A stretch of DNA of 64,000 nt from Pampus argenteus (GCA_036937835.1 CM072870.1:1674001-1738000); one strand, 5' to 3'. Shown: positions 1 through 12,007, numbered from the stretch's first letter. The notes: generated by a model not told the origin, from the letters alone. Numbers and translations are program-made.

Positions 1-72
1 AGCTGCAGGAAGCTCTCAAAAGTGAGTTTTTTGGTCCTAATCATTACAAGTCAGGTACTTGTTGATGGCAAA

Positions 73-74
73 CG
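73..74. other. Recurrent CpG site (CG/CA alternation)
   Basis: At monomer positions 73-74 some copies read AACGTGG and many others read AACATGG. This is the only CpG that recurs commonly in the array. Rare others are ACATCG (for example around 21047), GTCGGT (41396, 47992, 52728) and one TTTCGG (18974). A CG to CA change is what deamination of a methylated cytosine on the opposite strand produces, so the alternation suggests, but does not prove, CpG methylation in the germ line. Confidence 0.6.
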
Positions 75-109
75 TGGTTTTGATTGAAAATATTGCTCCT
101 TGTTTAAGA

Positions 110-130
110 AAAACTGTAGTTGTCAGTTTT
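110..130. other. 7-bp inverted repeat inside each monomer
   Basis: AAAACTG at 110-116 and CAGTTTT at 124-130 are perfect reverse complements separated by seven bases (TAGTTGT). The element is present in nearly every monomer. It is altered in a few copies, for example the A-to-G change at 41396, 47992 and 52728, which turns one A:T pair into G:T. It could form a hairpin in single-stranded DNA or RNA. Function is unknown. Confidence 0.75.
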
Positions 131-302
131 GGCCTGAGACAAAGCTATTTTTACAAATGTTACAGTAAAAGCTGCAGGAAGCTCTCAGAAGTGAGTTTTT
201 TGGTACTAATCATTAGAAATCAGTTACTTGTTGATGGCAACCATAGTTTTGATTGAAAATATTGCTCCTTGTTTAAGAAAAACTGTAGTTGTCAGTTTTG
301 GC

Positions 303-357
303 CTGAGAGAAAGCTATTTTTACTAATGTTACAGTAAAAGCTGCAGGAAGCTCTCAG
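303..357. other. Nested inverted repeat spanning the monomer junction
   Basis: The outer arms are CTGAGAG at 303-309 and CTCTCAG at 351-357 (perfect 7 bp). The inner arms are TTTTAC at 318-323 and GTAAAA at 334-339 (perfect 6 bp, 10-base loop). AGC at 312-314 extends the inner stem with GCT at 340-342 across a 3-base bulge. The structure joins the end of one monomer to the start of the next, so it exists only because the sequence is tandem. Variants weaken it in defined monomer types: C140 in place of G, G145 in place of C, or the GTTAAAG form near position 167. Confidence 0.65.
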
Positions 358-507
358 AAGTGAGTTTTTTGGTCCTAATCATTAGAAATCAGTTACTTGT
401 TGATGGCAAACGTGGTTTTGATTGAAAATATTGCTCCTTGTTTAAGAAAAACTGTAGTTGTCAGTTTTGGCCTGAGAGAAAGCTATTTTTACTAATGTTA
501 CAGTAAA

Positions 508-3500
508 AGCTGCAGGAAGCTCTCAGAAGTGAGTTTTTTGGTCCTAATCTTTAGAAATCAGTTACTTGTTGATGGCAAACGTGGTTTTGATTGAAAATAT
601 TGCTCCTTGTTTAATAAAAACTGTAGTTGTCAGTTTTGGCCTGAGAGAAAGGTATTTTTACATATGTTACAGTAAAAGCTGCAGGAAGCTCTCAGAAGTG
701 AGTTTTTTGGTCCTAATCATTAGAAATCAGTTACTTGTTGATGGCAAACATGGTTTTGATTGAAAATATTGCTCCTTGTTTAAGAAAAACTGTAGTTGTC
801 AGTTTTGGCCTGAGAGAAAGGTATTTTTACAAATGTTACAGTAAAAGCTGCAGGAAGCTCTCAAAAGTGAGTTTTTTGGTCCTAATCATTAGAAGTCAGG
901 TACTTGTTGATGGCAAACGTGGTTTTGATTGAAAATATTGCTCCTTGTTTAAGAAAAACTGTAGTTGTCAGTTTTGGCCTGAGACAAAGCTATTTTTACA
1001 AATGTTACAGTAAAAGCTGCAGGAAGCTCTCAGAAGTGAGTTTTTTGGTACTAATCATTAGAAATCAGTTACTTGTTGATGGCAACCATAGTTTTGATTG
1101 AAAATATTGCTCCTTGTTTAAGAAAAACTGTAGTTGTCAGTTTTGGCCTGAGAGAAAGGTATTTTTACAAATGTTACAGTAAAAGCTGCAGGAAGCTCTC
1201 AAAAGTGAGTTTTTTGGTCCTAATCATTAGAAGTCAGGTACTTGTTGATGGCAAACGTGGTTTTGATTGAAAATATTGCTCCTTGTTTAAGAAAAACTGT
1301 AGTTGTCAGTTTTGGCCTGAGACAAAGCTATTTTTACAAATGTTACAGTAAAAGCTGCAGGAAGCTCTCAGAAGTGAGTTTTTTGGTCCTAATCATTAGA
1401 AATCAGTTACTTGTTGATGGCAACCATAGTTTTGATTGAAAATATTGCTCCTTGTTTAAGAAAAACTGTAGTTGTCAGTTTTGGCCTGAGAGAAAGCTAT
1501 TTTTACTAATGTTACCATAAAAGCTGCAGGAAGCTCTCAGAAGTGAGTTTTTTGGTCCTAATCATTAGAAATCAGTTACTTGTTGATGGCAACCATGGTT
1601 TTGATTGAAAATATTGCTCCTTGTTTAAGAAAAACTGTAGTTGTCAGTTTTGGCCTGAGAGAAAGGTATTTTTACATATGTTACAGTAAAAGCTGCAGGA
1701 AGCTCTCAGAAGTGAGTTTTTTGGTCCTAATCATTAGAAATCAGTTACTTGTTGATGGCAAACATGGTTTTGATTGAAAATATTGCTCCTTGTTTAAGAA
1801 AAACTGTAGTTGTCAGTTTTGGCCTGAGAGAAAGCTATTTTTTACAAATGTTACAGTAAAAGCTGCAGGAAGCTCTCAGAAGTGAGTTTTTTGGTCCTAA
1901 TCATTAGAAATCAGTTACTTGTTGATGGCAAACGTGGTTTTGATTGAAAATATTGCTCCTTGTTTAAGAAAAACTGTAGTTGTCAGTTTTGGCCTGAGAG
2001 AAAGCTATTTTTACTAATGTTACAGTAAAAGCTGCAGGAAGCTCTCAGAAGTGAGTTTTTTGGTACTAATCATTAGAAATCAGTTACTTGTTGATGGCAA
2101 CCATAGTTTTGATTGAAAATATTGCTCCTTGTTTAAGAAAAACTGTAGTTGTCAGTTTTGGCCTGAGAGAAAGGTATTTTTTACAAATGTTACAGTAAAA
2201 GCTGCAGGAAGCTCTCAGAAGTGAGTTTTTTGGTCCTAATCATTAGAAATCACTTACTTGTTGATGGCAAACATGGTTTTGATTAAATACATTGCTCCTT
2301 GTTTAAGAAAAACTGTAGTTGTCAGTTTTGGCCTGAGAGAAAGCTATTTTTACTAATGTTACAGTAAAAGCTGCAGGAAGCTCTCAGAAGTGAGTTTTTT
2401 GGTCCTAATTATTAGAAATCAGTTACTTGTTGATGGCAAACATGGTTTTGATTGAAAATATTGCTCCTTGTTTAAGAAAAACTGTAGTTGTCAGTTTTGG
2501 CCTGAGAGAAAGCTATTTTTTACAAATGTTACAGTAAAAGCTGCAGGAAGCTCTCAGAAGTGAGCTTTTTGGTCCAAATCATTAGAAATCAGTTACTTGT
2601 TGATAGCAAACATGGTTTTGATTGAAAATATTGCTCCTTGTTTAAGAAAAACTGTAGTTGTCAGTTTTGGCCTGAGAGAAAGCTATTTTTACAAATGTTA
2701 CAGTAAAGGCTGCAGGAAGCTCTCAGAAGTGAGTTTTTTGGTCCTAATCATTAGAAGTCAGTTACTTGTTGATGGCAAACATGGTTTTGATTGAAAATAT
2801 TGCTCTTTGTTTAAGAAAAACTGTAGTTGTCAGTTTTGGCCTGAGAGAAAGGTATTTTTACAAATGTTACAGTAAAAGCTGCAGGAAGCTCTCAGAAGTG
2901 AGTTTTTTGGTCCTAATCATTAGAAATCAGTTACTTGTTGATGGCAAACATGGTTTTGATTGAAAATATTGCTCCTTGTTTAAGAAAAACTGTAGTTGTC
3001 AGTTTTGGCCTGAGAGAAAGGTATTTTTACAAATGTTACAGTAAAAGCTGCAGGAAGCTCTCAAAAGTGAGTTTTTTGGTCCTAATCATTACAAGTCAGG
3101 TACTTGTTGATGGCAAACGTGGTTTTGATTGAAAATATTGCTCCTTGTTTAAGAAAAACTGTAGTTGTCAGTTTTGGCCTGAGACAAAGCTATTTTTACA
3201 AATGTTACAGTAAAAGCTGCAGGAAGCTCTCAGAAGTGAGTTTTTTGGTACTAATCATTAGAAATCAGTTACTTGTTGATGGCAACCATAGTTTTGATTG
3301 AAAATATTGCTCCTTGTTTAAGAAAAACTGTAGTTGTCAGTTTTGGCCTGAGAGAAAGCTATTTTTACTAATGTTACAGTAAAAGCTGCAGGAAGCTCTC
3401 AGAAGTGAGTTTTTTGGTCCTAATCATTAGAAATCAGTTACTTGTTGATGGCAAACGTGGTTTTGATTGAAAATATTGCTCCTTGTTTAAGAAAAACTGT

Positions 3501-3552
3501 AGTTGTCAGTTTTGGCCTGAGAGAAAGCTATTTTTACTAATGTTACAGTAAA
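508..3552 (+). repeat. Family-A HOR copy 1 (18-mer, 3045 bp)
   Basis: The unit begins with the diagnostic TTTAATAAAAA / ACATATG monomer at 508 and runs 18 monomers to the next one at 3553. Three monomers are 170 bp because of an extra T near positions 148-153. It differs from the later copies in its middle. It holds a locally unusual monomer with TTACCATAAA (about 1512-1520) and a CAACCATGG combination near 1590, and a TTAAATACATTG monomer near 2284, neither of which occurs at these places in copies 2-4. Confidence 0.85.
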
Positions 3553-6258
3553 AGCTGCAGGAAGCTCTCAGAAGTGAGTTTTTTGGTCCTAATCTTTAGA
3601 AATCAGTTACTTGTTGATGGCAAACGTGGTTTTGATTGAAAATATTGCTCCTTGTTTAATAAAAACTGTAGTTGTCAGTTTTGGCCTGAGAGAAAGGTAT
3701 TTTTACATATGTTACAGTAAAAGCTGCAGGAAGCTCTCAGAAGTGAGTTTTTTGGTCCTAATCATTAGAAATCAGTTACTTGTTGATGGCAAACATGGTT
3801 TTGATTGAAAATATTGCTCCTTGTTTAAGAAAAACTGTAGTTGTCAGTTTTGGCCTGAGAGAAAGGTATTTTTACAAATGTTACAGTAAAAGCTGCAGGA
3901 AGCTCTCAAAAGTGAGTTTTTTGGTCCTAATCATTAGAAGTCAGGTACTTGTTGATGGCAAACGTGGTTTTGATTGAAAATATTGCTCCTTGTTTAAGAA
4001 AAACTGTAGTTGTCAGTTTTGGCCTGAGACAAAGCTATTTTTACAAATGTTACAGTAAAAGCTGCAGGAAGCTCTCAGAAGTGAGTTTTTTGGTACTAAT
4101 CATTAGAAATCAGTTACTTGTTGATGGCAACCATAGTTTTGATTGAAAATATTGCTCCTTGTTTAAGAAAAACTGTAGTTGTCAGTTTTGGCCTGAGAGA
4201 AAGGTATTTTTACAAATGTTACAGTAAAAGCTGCAGGAAGCTCTCAAAAGTGAGTTTTTTGGTCCTAATCATTAGAAGTCAGGTACTTGTTGATGGCAAA
4301 CGTGGTTTTGATTGAAAATATTGCTCCTTGTTTAAGAAAAACTGTAGTTGTCAGTTTTGGCCTGAGACAAAGCTATTTTTACAAATGTTACAGTAAAAGC
4401 TGCAGGAAGCTCTCAGAAGTGAGTTTTTTGGTCCTAATCATTAGAAATCAGTTACTTGTTGATGGCAAACATGGTTTTGATTGAAAATATTGCTCCTTGT
4501 TTAAGAAAAACTGTAGTTGTCAGTTTTGGCCTGAGAGAAATGTATTTTTACAAATGTTACAGTAAAAGCTGCAGGAAGCTCTCAGAAGTGAGTTTTTTGG
4601 TACTAATCATTAGAAATCAGTTACTTGTTGATGGCAACCATAGTTTTGATTGAAAATATTGCTCCTTGTTTAAGAAAAACTGTAGTTGTCAGTTTTGGCC
4701 TGAGAGAAAGCTATTTTTACTAATGTTACAGTAAAAGCTGCAGGAAGCTCTCAGAAGTGAGTTTTTTGGTCCTAATTATTAGAAATCAGTTACTTGTTGA
4801 TGGCAAACATGGTTTTGATTGAAAATATTGCTCCTTGTTTAAGAAAAACTGTAGTTGTCAGTTTTGGCCTGAGAGAAAGCTATTTTTTACAAATGTTACA
4901 GTAAAAGCTGCAGGAAGCTCTCAGAAGTGAGCTTTTTGGTCCAAATCATTAGAAATCAGTTACTTGTTGATAGCAAACATGGTTTTGATTGAAAATATTG
5001 CTCCTTGTTTAAGAAAAACTGTAGTTGTCAGTTTTGGCCTGAGAGAAAGCTATTTTTACAAATGTTACAGTAAAGGCTGCAGGAAGCTCTCAGAAGTGAG
5101 TTTTTTGGTCCTAATCATTAGAAGTCAGTTACTTGTTGATGGCAAACATGGTTTTGATTGAAAATATTGCTCTTTGTTTAAGAAAAACTGCAGTTGTCAG
5201 TTTTGGCCTGAGAGAAAGGTATTTTTACAAATGTTACAGTAAAAGCTGCAGGAAGCTCTCAGAAGTGAGTTTTTTGGTCCTAATCATTAGAAATCAGTTA
5301 CTTGTTGATGGCAAACATGGTTTTGATTGAAAATATTGCTCCTTGTTTAAGAAAAACTGTAGTTGTCAGTTTTGGCCTGAGAGAAAGGTATTTTTACAAA
5401 TGTTACAGTAAAAGCTGCAGGAAGCTCTCAAAAGTGAGTTTTTTGGTCCTAATCATTAGAAGTCAGGTACTTGTTGATGGCAAACGTGGTTTTGATTGAA
5501 AATATTGCTCCTTGTTTAAGAAAAACTGTAGTTGTCAGTTTTGGCCTGAGAGAAAGGTATTTTTACATATGTTACAGTAAAAGCTGCAGGAAGCTCTCAG
5601 AAGTGAGTTTTTTGGTCCTAATCATTAGAAATCAGTTACTTGTTGATGGCAAACATGGTTTTGATTGAAAATATTGCTCCTTGTTTAAGAAAAACTGTAG
5701 TTGTCAGTTTTGGCCTGAGAGAAAGGTATTTTTACAAATGTTACAGTAAAAGCTGCAGGAAGCTCTCAAAAGTGAGTTTTTTGGTCCTAATCATTACAAG
5801 TCAGGTACTTGTTGATGGCAAACGTGGTTTTGATTGAAAATATTGCTCCTTGTTTAAGAAAAACTGTAGTTGTCAGTTTTGGCCTGAGACAAAGCTATTT
5901 TTTACAAATGTTACAGTAAAAGCTGCAGGAAGCTCTCAGAAGTGAGTTTTTTGGTACTAATCATTAGAAATCAGTTACTTGTTGATGGCAACCATAGTTT
6001 TGATTGAAAATATTGCTCCTTGTTTAAGAAAAACTGTAGTTGTCAGTTTTGGCCTGAGAGAAAGCTATTTTTACTAATGTTACAGTAAAAGCTGCAGGAA
6101 GCTCTCAGAAGTGAGTTTTTTGGTCCTAATCATTAGAAATCAGTTACTTGTTGATGGCAAACGTGGTTTTGATTGAAAATATTGCTCCTTGTTTAAGAAA
6201 AACTGTAGTTGTCAGTTTTGGCCTGAGAGAAAGCTATTTTTACTAATGTTACAGTAAA
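3553..6258 (+). repeat. Family-A HOR copy 2 (16-mer, 2706 bp)
   Basis: The monomer order matches copies 3 and 4 except that one monomer is missing between the AAATGTATTT monomer (about 4550) and the following ACTAATG monomer. In copies 3 and 4 a TCAAAAG...GACAAAG monomer sits there. The simplest reading is a one-monomer deletion by unequal exchange. It also carries a private T-to-C at 5191 that creates a second PstI site (5188-5193). Confidence 0.85.
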
Positions 6259-9133
6259 AGCTGCAGGAAGCTCTCAGAAGTGAGTTTTTTGGTCCTAATC
6301 TTTAGAAATCAGTTACTTGTTGATGGCAAACGTGGTTTTGATTGAAAATATTGCTCCTTGTTTAATAAAAACTGTAGTTGTCAGTTTTGGCCTGAGAGAA
6401 AGGTATTTTTTACATATGTTACAGTAAAAGCTGCAGGAAGCTCTCAGAAGTGAGTTTTTTGGTCCTAATCATTAGAAATCAGTTACTTGTTGATGGCAAA
6501 CATGGTTTTGATTGAAAATATTGCTCCTTGTTTAAGAAAAACTGTAGTTGTCAGTTTTGGCCTGAGAGAAAGGTATTTTTACAAATGTTACAGTAAAAGC
6601 TGCAGGAAGCTCTCAAAAGTGAGTTTTTTGGTCCTAATCATTAGAAGTCAGGTACTTGTTGATGGCAAACGTGGTTTTGATTGAAAATATTGCTCCTTGT
6701 TTAAGAAAAACTGTAGTTGTCAGTTTTGGCCTGAGACAAAGCTATTTTTACAAATGTTACAGTAAAAGCTGCAGGAAGCTCTCAGAAGTGAGTTTTTTGG
6801 TACTAATCATTAGAAATCAGTTACTTGTTGATGGCAACCATAGTTTTGATTGAAAATATTGCTCCTTGTTTAAGAAAAACTGTAGTTGTCAGTTTTGGCC
6901 TGAGAGAAAGGTATTTTTACAAATGTTACAGTAAAAGCTGCAGGAAGCTCTCAAAAGTGAGTTTTTTGGTCCTAATCATTAGAAGTCAGGTACTTGTTGA
7001 TGGCAAACGTGGTTTTGATTGAAAATATTGCTCCTTGTTTAAGAAAAACTGTAGTTGTCAGTTTTGGCCTGAGACAAAGCTATTTTTACAAATGTTACAG
7101 TAAAAGCTGCAGGAAGCTCTCAGAAGTGAGTTTTTTGGTCCTAATCATTAGAAATCAGTTACTTGTTGATGGCAAACATGGTTTTGATTGAAAATATTGC
7201 TCCTTGTTTAAGAAAAACTGTAGTTGTCAGTTTTGGCCTGAGAGAAATGTATTTTTACAAATGTTACAGTAAAAGCTGCAGGAAGCTCTCAAAAGTGAGT
7301 TTTTTGGTCCTAATCATTAGAAGTCAGGTACTTGTTGATGGCAAACGTGGTTTTGATTGAAAATATTGCTCCTTGTTTAAGAAAAACTGTAGTTGTCAGT
7401 TTTGGCCTGAGACAAAGCTATTTTTACAAATGTTACAGTAAAAGCTGCAGGAAGCTCTCAGAAGTGAGTTTTTTGGTACTAATCATTAGAAATCAGTTAC
7501 TTGTTGATGGCAACCATAGTTTTGATTGAAAATATTGCTCCTTGTTTAAGAAAAACTGTAGTTGTCAGTTTTGGCCTGAGAGAAAGCTATTTTTACTAAT
7601 GTTACAGTAAAAGCTGCAGGAAGCTCTCAGAAGTGAGTTTTTTGGTCCTAATTATTAGAAATCAGTTACTTGTTGATGGCAAACATGGTTTTGATTGAAA
7701 ATATTGCTCCTTGTTTAAGAAAAACTGTAGTTGTCAGTTTTGGCCTGAGAGAAAGCTATTTTTTACAAATGTTACAGTAAAAGCTGCAGGAAGCTCTCAG
7801 AAGTGAGCTTTTTGGTCCAAATCATTAGAAATCAGTTACTTGTTGATAGCAAACATGGTTTTGATTGAAAATATTGCTCCTTGTTTAAGAAAAACTGTAG
7901 TTGTCAGTTTTGGCCTGAGAGAAAGCTATTTTTACAAATGTTACAGTAAAGGCTGCAGGAAGCTCTCAGAAGTGAGTTTTTTGGTCCTAATCATTAGAAG
8001 TCAGTTACTTGTTGATGGCAAACATGGTTTTGATTGAAAATATTGCTCTTTGTTTAAGAAAAACTGTAGTTGTCAGTTTTGGCCTGAGAGAAAGGTATTT
8101 TTACAAATGTTACAGTAAAAGCTGCAGGAAGCTCTCAGAAGTGAGTTTTTTGGTCCTAATCATTAGAAATCAGTTACTTGTTGATGGCAAACATGGTTTT
8201 GATTGAAAATATTGCTCCTTGTTTAAGAAAAACTGTAGTTGTCAGTTTTGGCCTGAGAGAAAGGTATTTTTACAAATGTTACAGTAAAAGCTGCAGGAAG
8301 CTCTCAAAAGTGAGTTTTTTGGTCCTAATCATTAGAAGTCAGGTACTTGTTGATGGCAAACGTGGTTTTGATTGAAAATATTGCTCCTTGTTTAAGAAAA
8401 ACTGTAGTTGTCAGTTTTGGCCTGAGAGAAAGGTATTTTTACATATGTTACAGTAAAAGCTGCAGGAAGCTCTCAGAAGTGAGTTTTTTGGTCCTAATCA
8501 TTAGAAATCAGTTACTTGTTGATGGCAAACATGGTTTTGATTGAAAATATTGCTCCTTGTTTAAGAAAAACTGTAGTTGTCAGTTTTGGCCTGAGAGAAA
8601 GGTATTTTTACAAATGTTACAGTAAAAGCTGCAGGAAGCTCTCAAAAGTGAGTTTTTTGGTCCTAATCATTACAAGTCAGGTACTTGTTGATGGCAAACG
8701 TGGTTTTGATTGAAAATATTGCTCCTTGTTTAAGAAAAACTGTAGTTGTCAGTTTTGGCCTGAGACAAAGCTATTTTTACAAATGTTACAGTAAAAGCTG
8801 CAGGAAGCTCTCAGAAGTGAGTTTTTTGGTACTAATCATTAGAAATCAGTTACTTGTTGATGGCAACCATAGTTTTGAATGAAAATATTGCTCCTTGTTT
8901 AAGAAAAACTGTAGTTGTCAGTTTTGGCCTGAGAGAAAGCTATTTTTACTAATGTTACAGTAAAAGCTGCAGGAAGCTCTCAGAAGTGAGTTTTTTGGTC
9001 CTAATCATTAGAAATCAGTTACTTGTTGATGGCAAACGTGGTTTTGATTGAAAATATTGCTCCTTGTTTAAGAAAAACTGTAGTTGTCAGTTTTGGCCTG
9101 AGAGAAAGCTATTTTTACTAATGTTACAGTAAA
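6259..9133 (+). repeat. Family-A HOR copy 3 (17-mer, 2875 bp)
   Basis: Seventeen monomers from one TTTAATAAAAA monomer to the next. Diagnostic variants run in the same order as copy 4, including the AAATGTATTT monomer (about 7250), the GTAAAGGCTG junction (about 7948) and the CTCTTTG monomer (about 8046). Two monomers are 170 bp by an added T (about 6409 and 7750). A private T-to-A lies at 8879. Confidence 0.88.
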
Positions 9134-12007
9134 AGCTGCAGGAAGCTCTCAGAAGTGAGTTTTTTGGTCCTAATCTTTAGAAATCAGTTACTTGTTGATG
9201 GCAAACGTGGTTTTGATTGAAAATATTGCTCCTTGTTTAATAAAAACTGTAGTTGTCAGTTTTGGCCTGAGAGAAAGGTATTTTTACATATGTTACAGTA
9301 AAAGCTGCAGGAAGCTCTCAGAAGTGAGTTTTTTGGTCCTAATCATTAGAAATCAGTTACTTGTTGATGGCAAACATGGTTTTGATTGAAAATATTGCTC
9401 CTTGTTTAAGAAAAACTGTAGTTGTCAGTTTTGGCCTGAGAGAAAGGTATTTTTACAAATGTTACAGTAAAAGCTGCAGGAAGCTCTCAAAAGTGAGTTT
9501 TTTGGTCCTAATCATTAGAAGTCAGGTACTTGTTGATGGCAAACGTGGTTTTGATTGAAAATATTGCTCCTTGTTTAAGAAAAACTGTAGTTGTCAGTTT
9601 TGGCCTGAGACAAAGCTATTTTTACAAATGTTACAGTAAAAGCTGCAGGAAGCTCTCAGAAGTGAGTTTTTTGGTACTAATCATTAGAAATCAGTTACTT
9701 GTTGATGGCAACCATAGTTTTGATTGAAAATATTGCTCCTTGTTTAAGAAAAACTGTAGTTGTCAGTTTTGGCCTGAGAGAAAGGTATTTTTACAAATGT
9801 TACAGTAAAAGCTGCAGGAAGCTCTCAAAAGTGAGTTTTTTGGTCCTAATCATTAGAAGTCAGGTACTTGTTGATGGCAAACGTGGTTTTGATTGAAAAT
9901 ATTGCTCCTTGTTTAAGAAAAACTGTAGTTGTCAGTTTTGGCCTGAGACAAAGCTATTTTTACAAATGTTACAGTAAAAGCTGCAGGAAGCTCTCAGAAG
10001 TGAGTTTTTTGGTCCTAATCATTAGAAATCAGTTACTTGTTGATGGCAAACATGGTTTTGATTGAAAATATTGCTCCTTGTTTAAGAAAAACTGTAGTTG
10101 TCAGTTTTGGCCTGAGAGAAATGTATTTTTACAAATGTTACAGTAAAAGCTGCAGGAAGCTCTCAAAAGTGAGTTTTTTGGTCCTAATCATTAGAAGTCA
10201 GGTACTTGTTGATGGCAAACGTGGTTTTGATTGAAAATATTGCTCCTTGTTTAAGAAAAACTGTAGTTGTCAGTTTTGGCCTGAGACAAAGCTATTTTTA
10301 CAAATGTTACAGTAAAAGCTGCAGGAAGCTCTCAGAAGTGAGTTTTTTGGTACTAATCATTAGAAATCAGTTACTTGTTGATGGCAACCATAGTTTTGAT
10401 TGAAAATATTGCTCCTTGTTTAAGAAAAACTGTAGTTGTCAGTTTTGGCCTGAGAGAAAGCTATTTTTACTAATGTTACAGTAAAAGCTGCAGGAAGCTC
10501 TCAGAAGTGAGTTTTTTGGTCCTAATTATTAGAAATCAGTTACTTGTTGATGGCAAACATGGTTTTGATTGAAAATATTGCTCCTTGTTTAAGAAAAACT
10601 GTAGTTGTCAGTTTTGGCCTGAGAGAAAGCTATTTTTTACAAATGTTACAGTAAAAGCTGCAGGAAGCTCTCAGAAGTGAGCTTTTTGGTCCAAATCATT
10701 AGAAATCAGTTACTTGTTGATAGCAAACATGGTTTTGATTGAAAATATTGCTCCTTGTTTAAGAAAAACTGTAGTTGTCAGTTTTGGCCTGAGAGAAAGC
10801 TATTTTTACAAATGTTACAGTAAAGGCTGCAGGAAGCTCTCAGAAGTGAGTTTTTTGGTCCTAATCATTAGAAGTCAGTTACTTGTTGATGGCAAACATG
10901 GTTTTGATTGAAAATATTGCTCTTTGTTTAAGAAAAACTGTAGTTGTCAGTTTTGGCCTGAGAGAAAGGTATTTTTACAAATGTTACAGTAAAAGCTGCA
11001 GGAAGCTCTCAGAAGTGAGTTTTTTGGTCCTAATCATTAGAAATCAGTTACTTGTTGATGGCAAACATGGTTTTGATTGAAAATATTGCTCCTTGTTTAA
11101 GAAAAACTGTAGTTGTCAGTTTTGGCCTGAGAGAAAGGTATTTTTACAAATGTTACAGTAAAAGCTGCAGGAAGCTCTCAAAAGTGAGTTTTTTGGTCCT
11201 AATCATTAGAAGTCAGGTACTTGTTGATGGCAAACGTGGTTTTGATTGAAAATATTGCTCCTTGTTTAAGAAAAACTGTAGTTGTCAGTTTTGGCCTGAG
11301 AGAAAGGTATTTTTACATATGTTACAGTAAAAGCTGCAGGAAGCTCTCAGAAGTGAGTTTTTTGGTCCTAATCATTAGAAATCAGTTACTTGTTGATGGC
11401 AAACATGGTTTTGATTGAAAATATTGCTCCTTGTTTAAGAAAAACTGTAGTTGTCAGTTTTGGCCTGAGAGAAAGGTATTTTTACAAATGTTACAGTAAA
11501 AGCTGCAGGAAGCTCTCAAAAGTGAGTTTTTTGGTCCTAATCATTACAAGTCAGGTACTTGTTGATGGCAAACGTGGTTTTGATTGAAAATATTGCTCCT
11601 TGTTTAAGAAAAACTGTAGTTGTCAGTTTTGGCCTGAGACAAAGCTATTTTTACAAATGTTACAGTAAAAGCTGCAGGAAGCTCTCAGAAGTGAGTTTTT
11701 TGGTACTAATCATTAGAAATCAGTTACTTGTTGATGGCAACCATAGTTTTGATTGAAAATATTGCTCCTTGTTTAAGAAAAACTGTAGTTGTCAGTTTTG
11801 GCCTGAGAGAAAGCTATTTTTACTAATGTTACAGTAAAAGCTGCAGGAAGCTCTCAGAAGTGAGTTTTTTGGTCCTAATCATTAGAAATCAGTTACTTGT
11901 TGATGGCAAACGTGGTTTTGATTGAAAATATTGCTCCTTGTTTAAGAAAAACTGTAGTTGTCAGTTTTGGCCTGAGAGAAAGCTATTTTTAGTAATGTTA
12001 CAGTAAA
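9134..12007 (+). repeat. Family-A HOR copy 4 (17-mer, 2874 bp)
   Basis: This copy matches copy 3 monomer for monomer, with one fewer extra T. It ends at 12007. A fifth copy would begin with a TTTAATAAAAA monomer at 12008, but a different monomer type stands there instead. Its last monomer already carries TTAGTAATG (about 11990), a variant otherwise found only inside family B. Confidence 0.88.

Larger units (their letters stand above)
1..169 (+). repeat. Reference monomer, with internal map
   Basis: This monomer is used as the coordinate frame. It contains a PstI site CTGCAG at 3-8, a T6 run at 27-32, T4 at 78-81, A4 at 87-90, A5 at 109-113, T4 at 127-130 and T5 at 148-152. Diagnostic variable positions across the array are 13 (C/G), 19 (G/A), 27 (T/C), 36 (C/A), 38 (T/A), 42 (C/T), 43 (A/T), 47 (G/C), 50 (A/G), 53-55, 64-67, 72-76, the block 85-92, 99-100, 107 (G/T), 140 (G/C), 144-146, 153-156 and 165-169. 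About 58 of 169 consensus bases are G or C. This copy carries A19, C47, G50, G55, G74 and C140. Confidence 0.95.
1..507 (+). repeat. End of a family-A HOR copy
   Basis: These three monomers match in order the three that precede the next copy boundary (3046-3552). They are a TACAAGTCAGG type followed by two ACTAATG types. They are therefore the tail of a family-A unit whose start lies left of the window. Confidence 0.8.

Noticed and set aside
1..9. Window start as a true array boundary
   Set aside because: Base 1 coincides with my chosen phase only by chance. The first three monomers are the tail of an A unit, so the array extends to the left.
27..32. T runs as RNA polymerase III or bacterial terminators
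   Set aside because: They recur in every monomer as part of the repeat, without any upstream transcription unit or GC-rich stem.
134..188. The nested inverted repeat as a structured RNA gene
   Set aside because: Stems are short, A/T rich and weakened by common variants. No compensatory changes were evident by eye. It is reported only as a DNA symmetry.
59..256. About 65-codon open frames, one per monomer, starting at TTG
   Set aside because: They are the longest stop-free stretch of the satellite. Each runs 198 bp, longer than one monomer, so it overlaps the next copy's frame by 29 bp. As 169 is one more than a multiple of three, the frame shifts each monomer and ends at the same TGA. Variants change codons freely, and ACTAATG or extra-T copies break it. 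No ATG start at the first codon, no plausible gene context.
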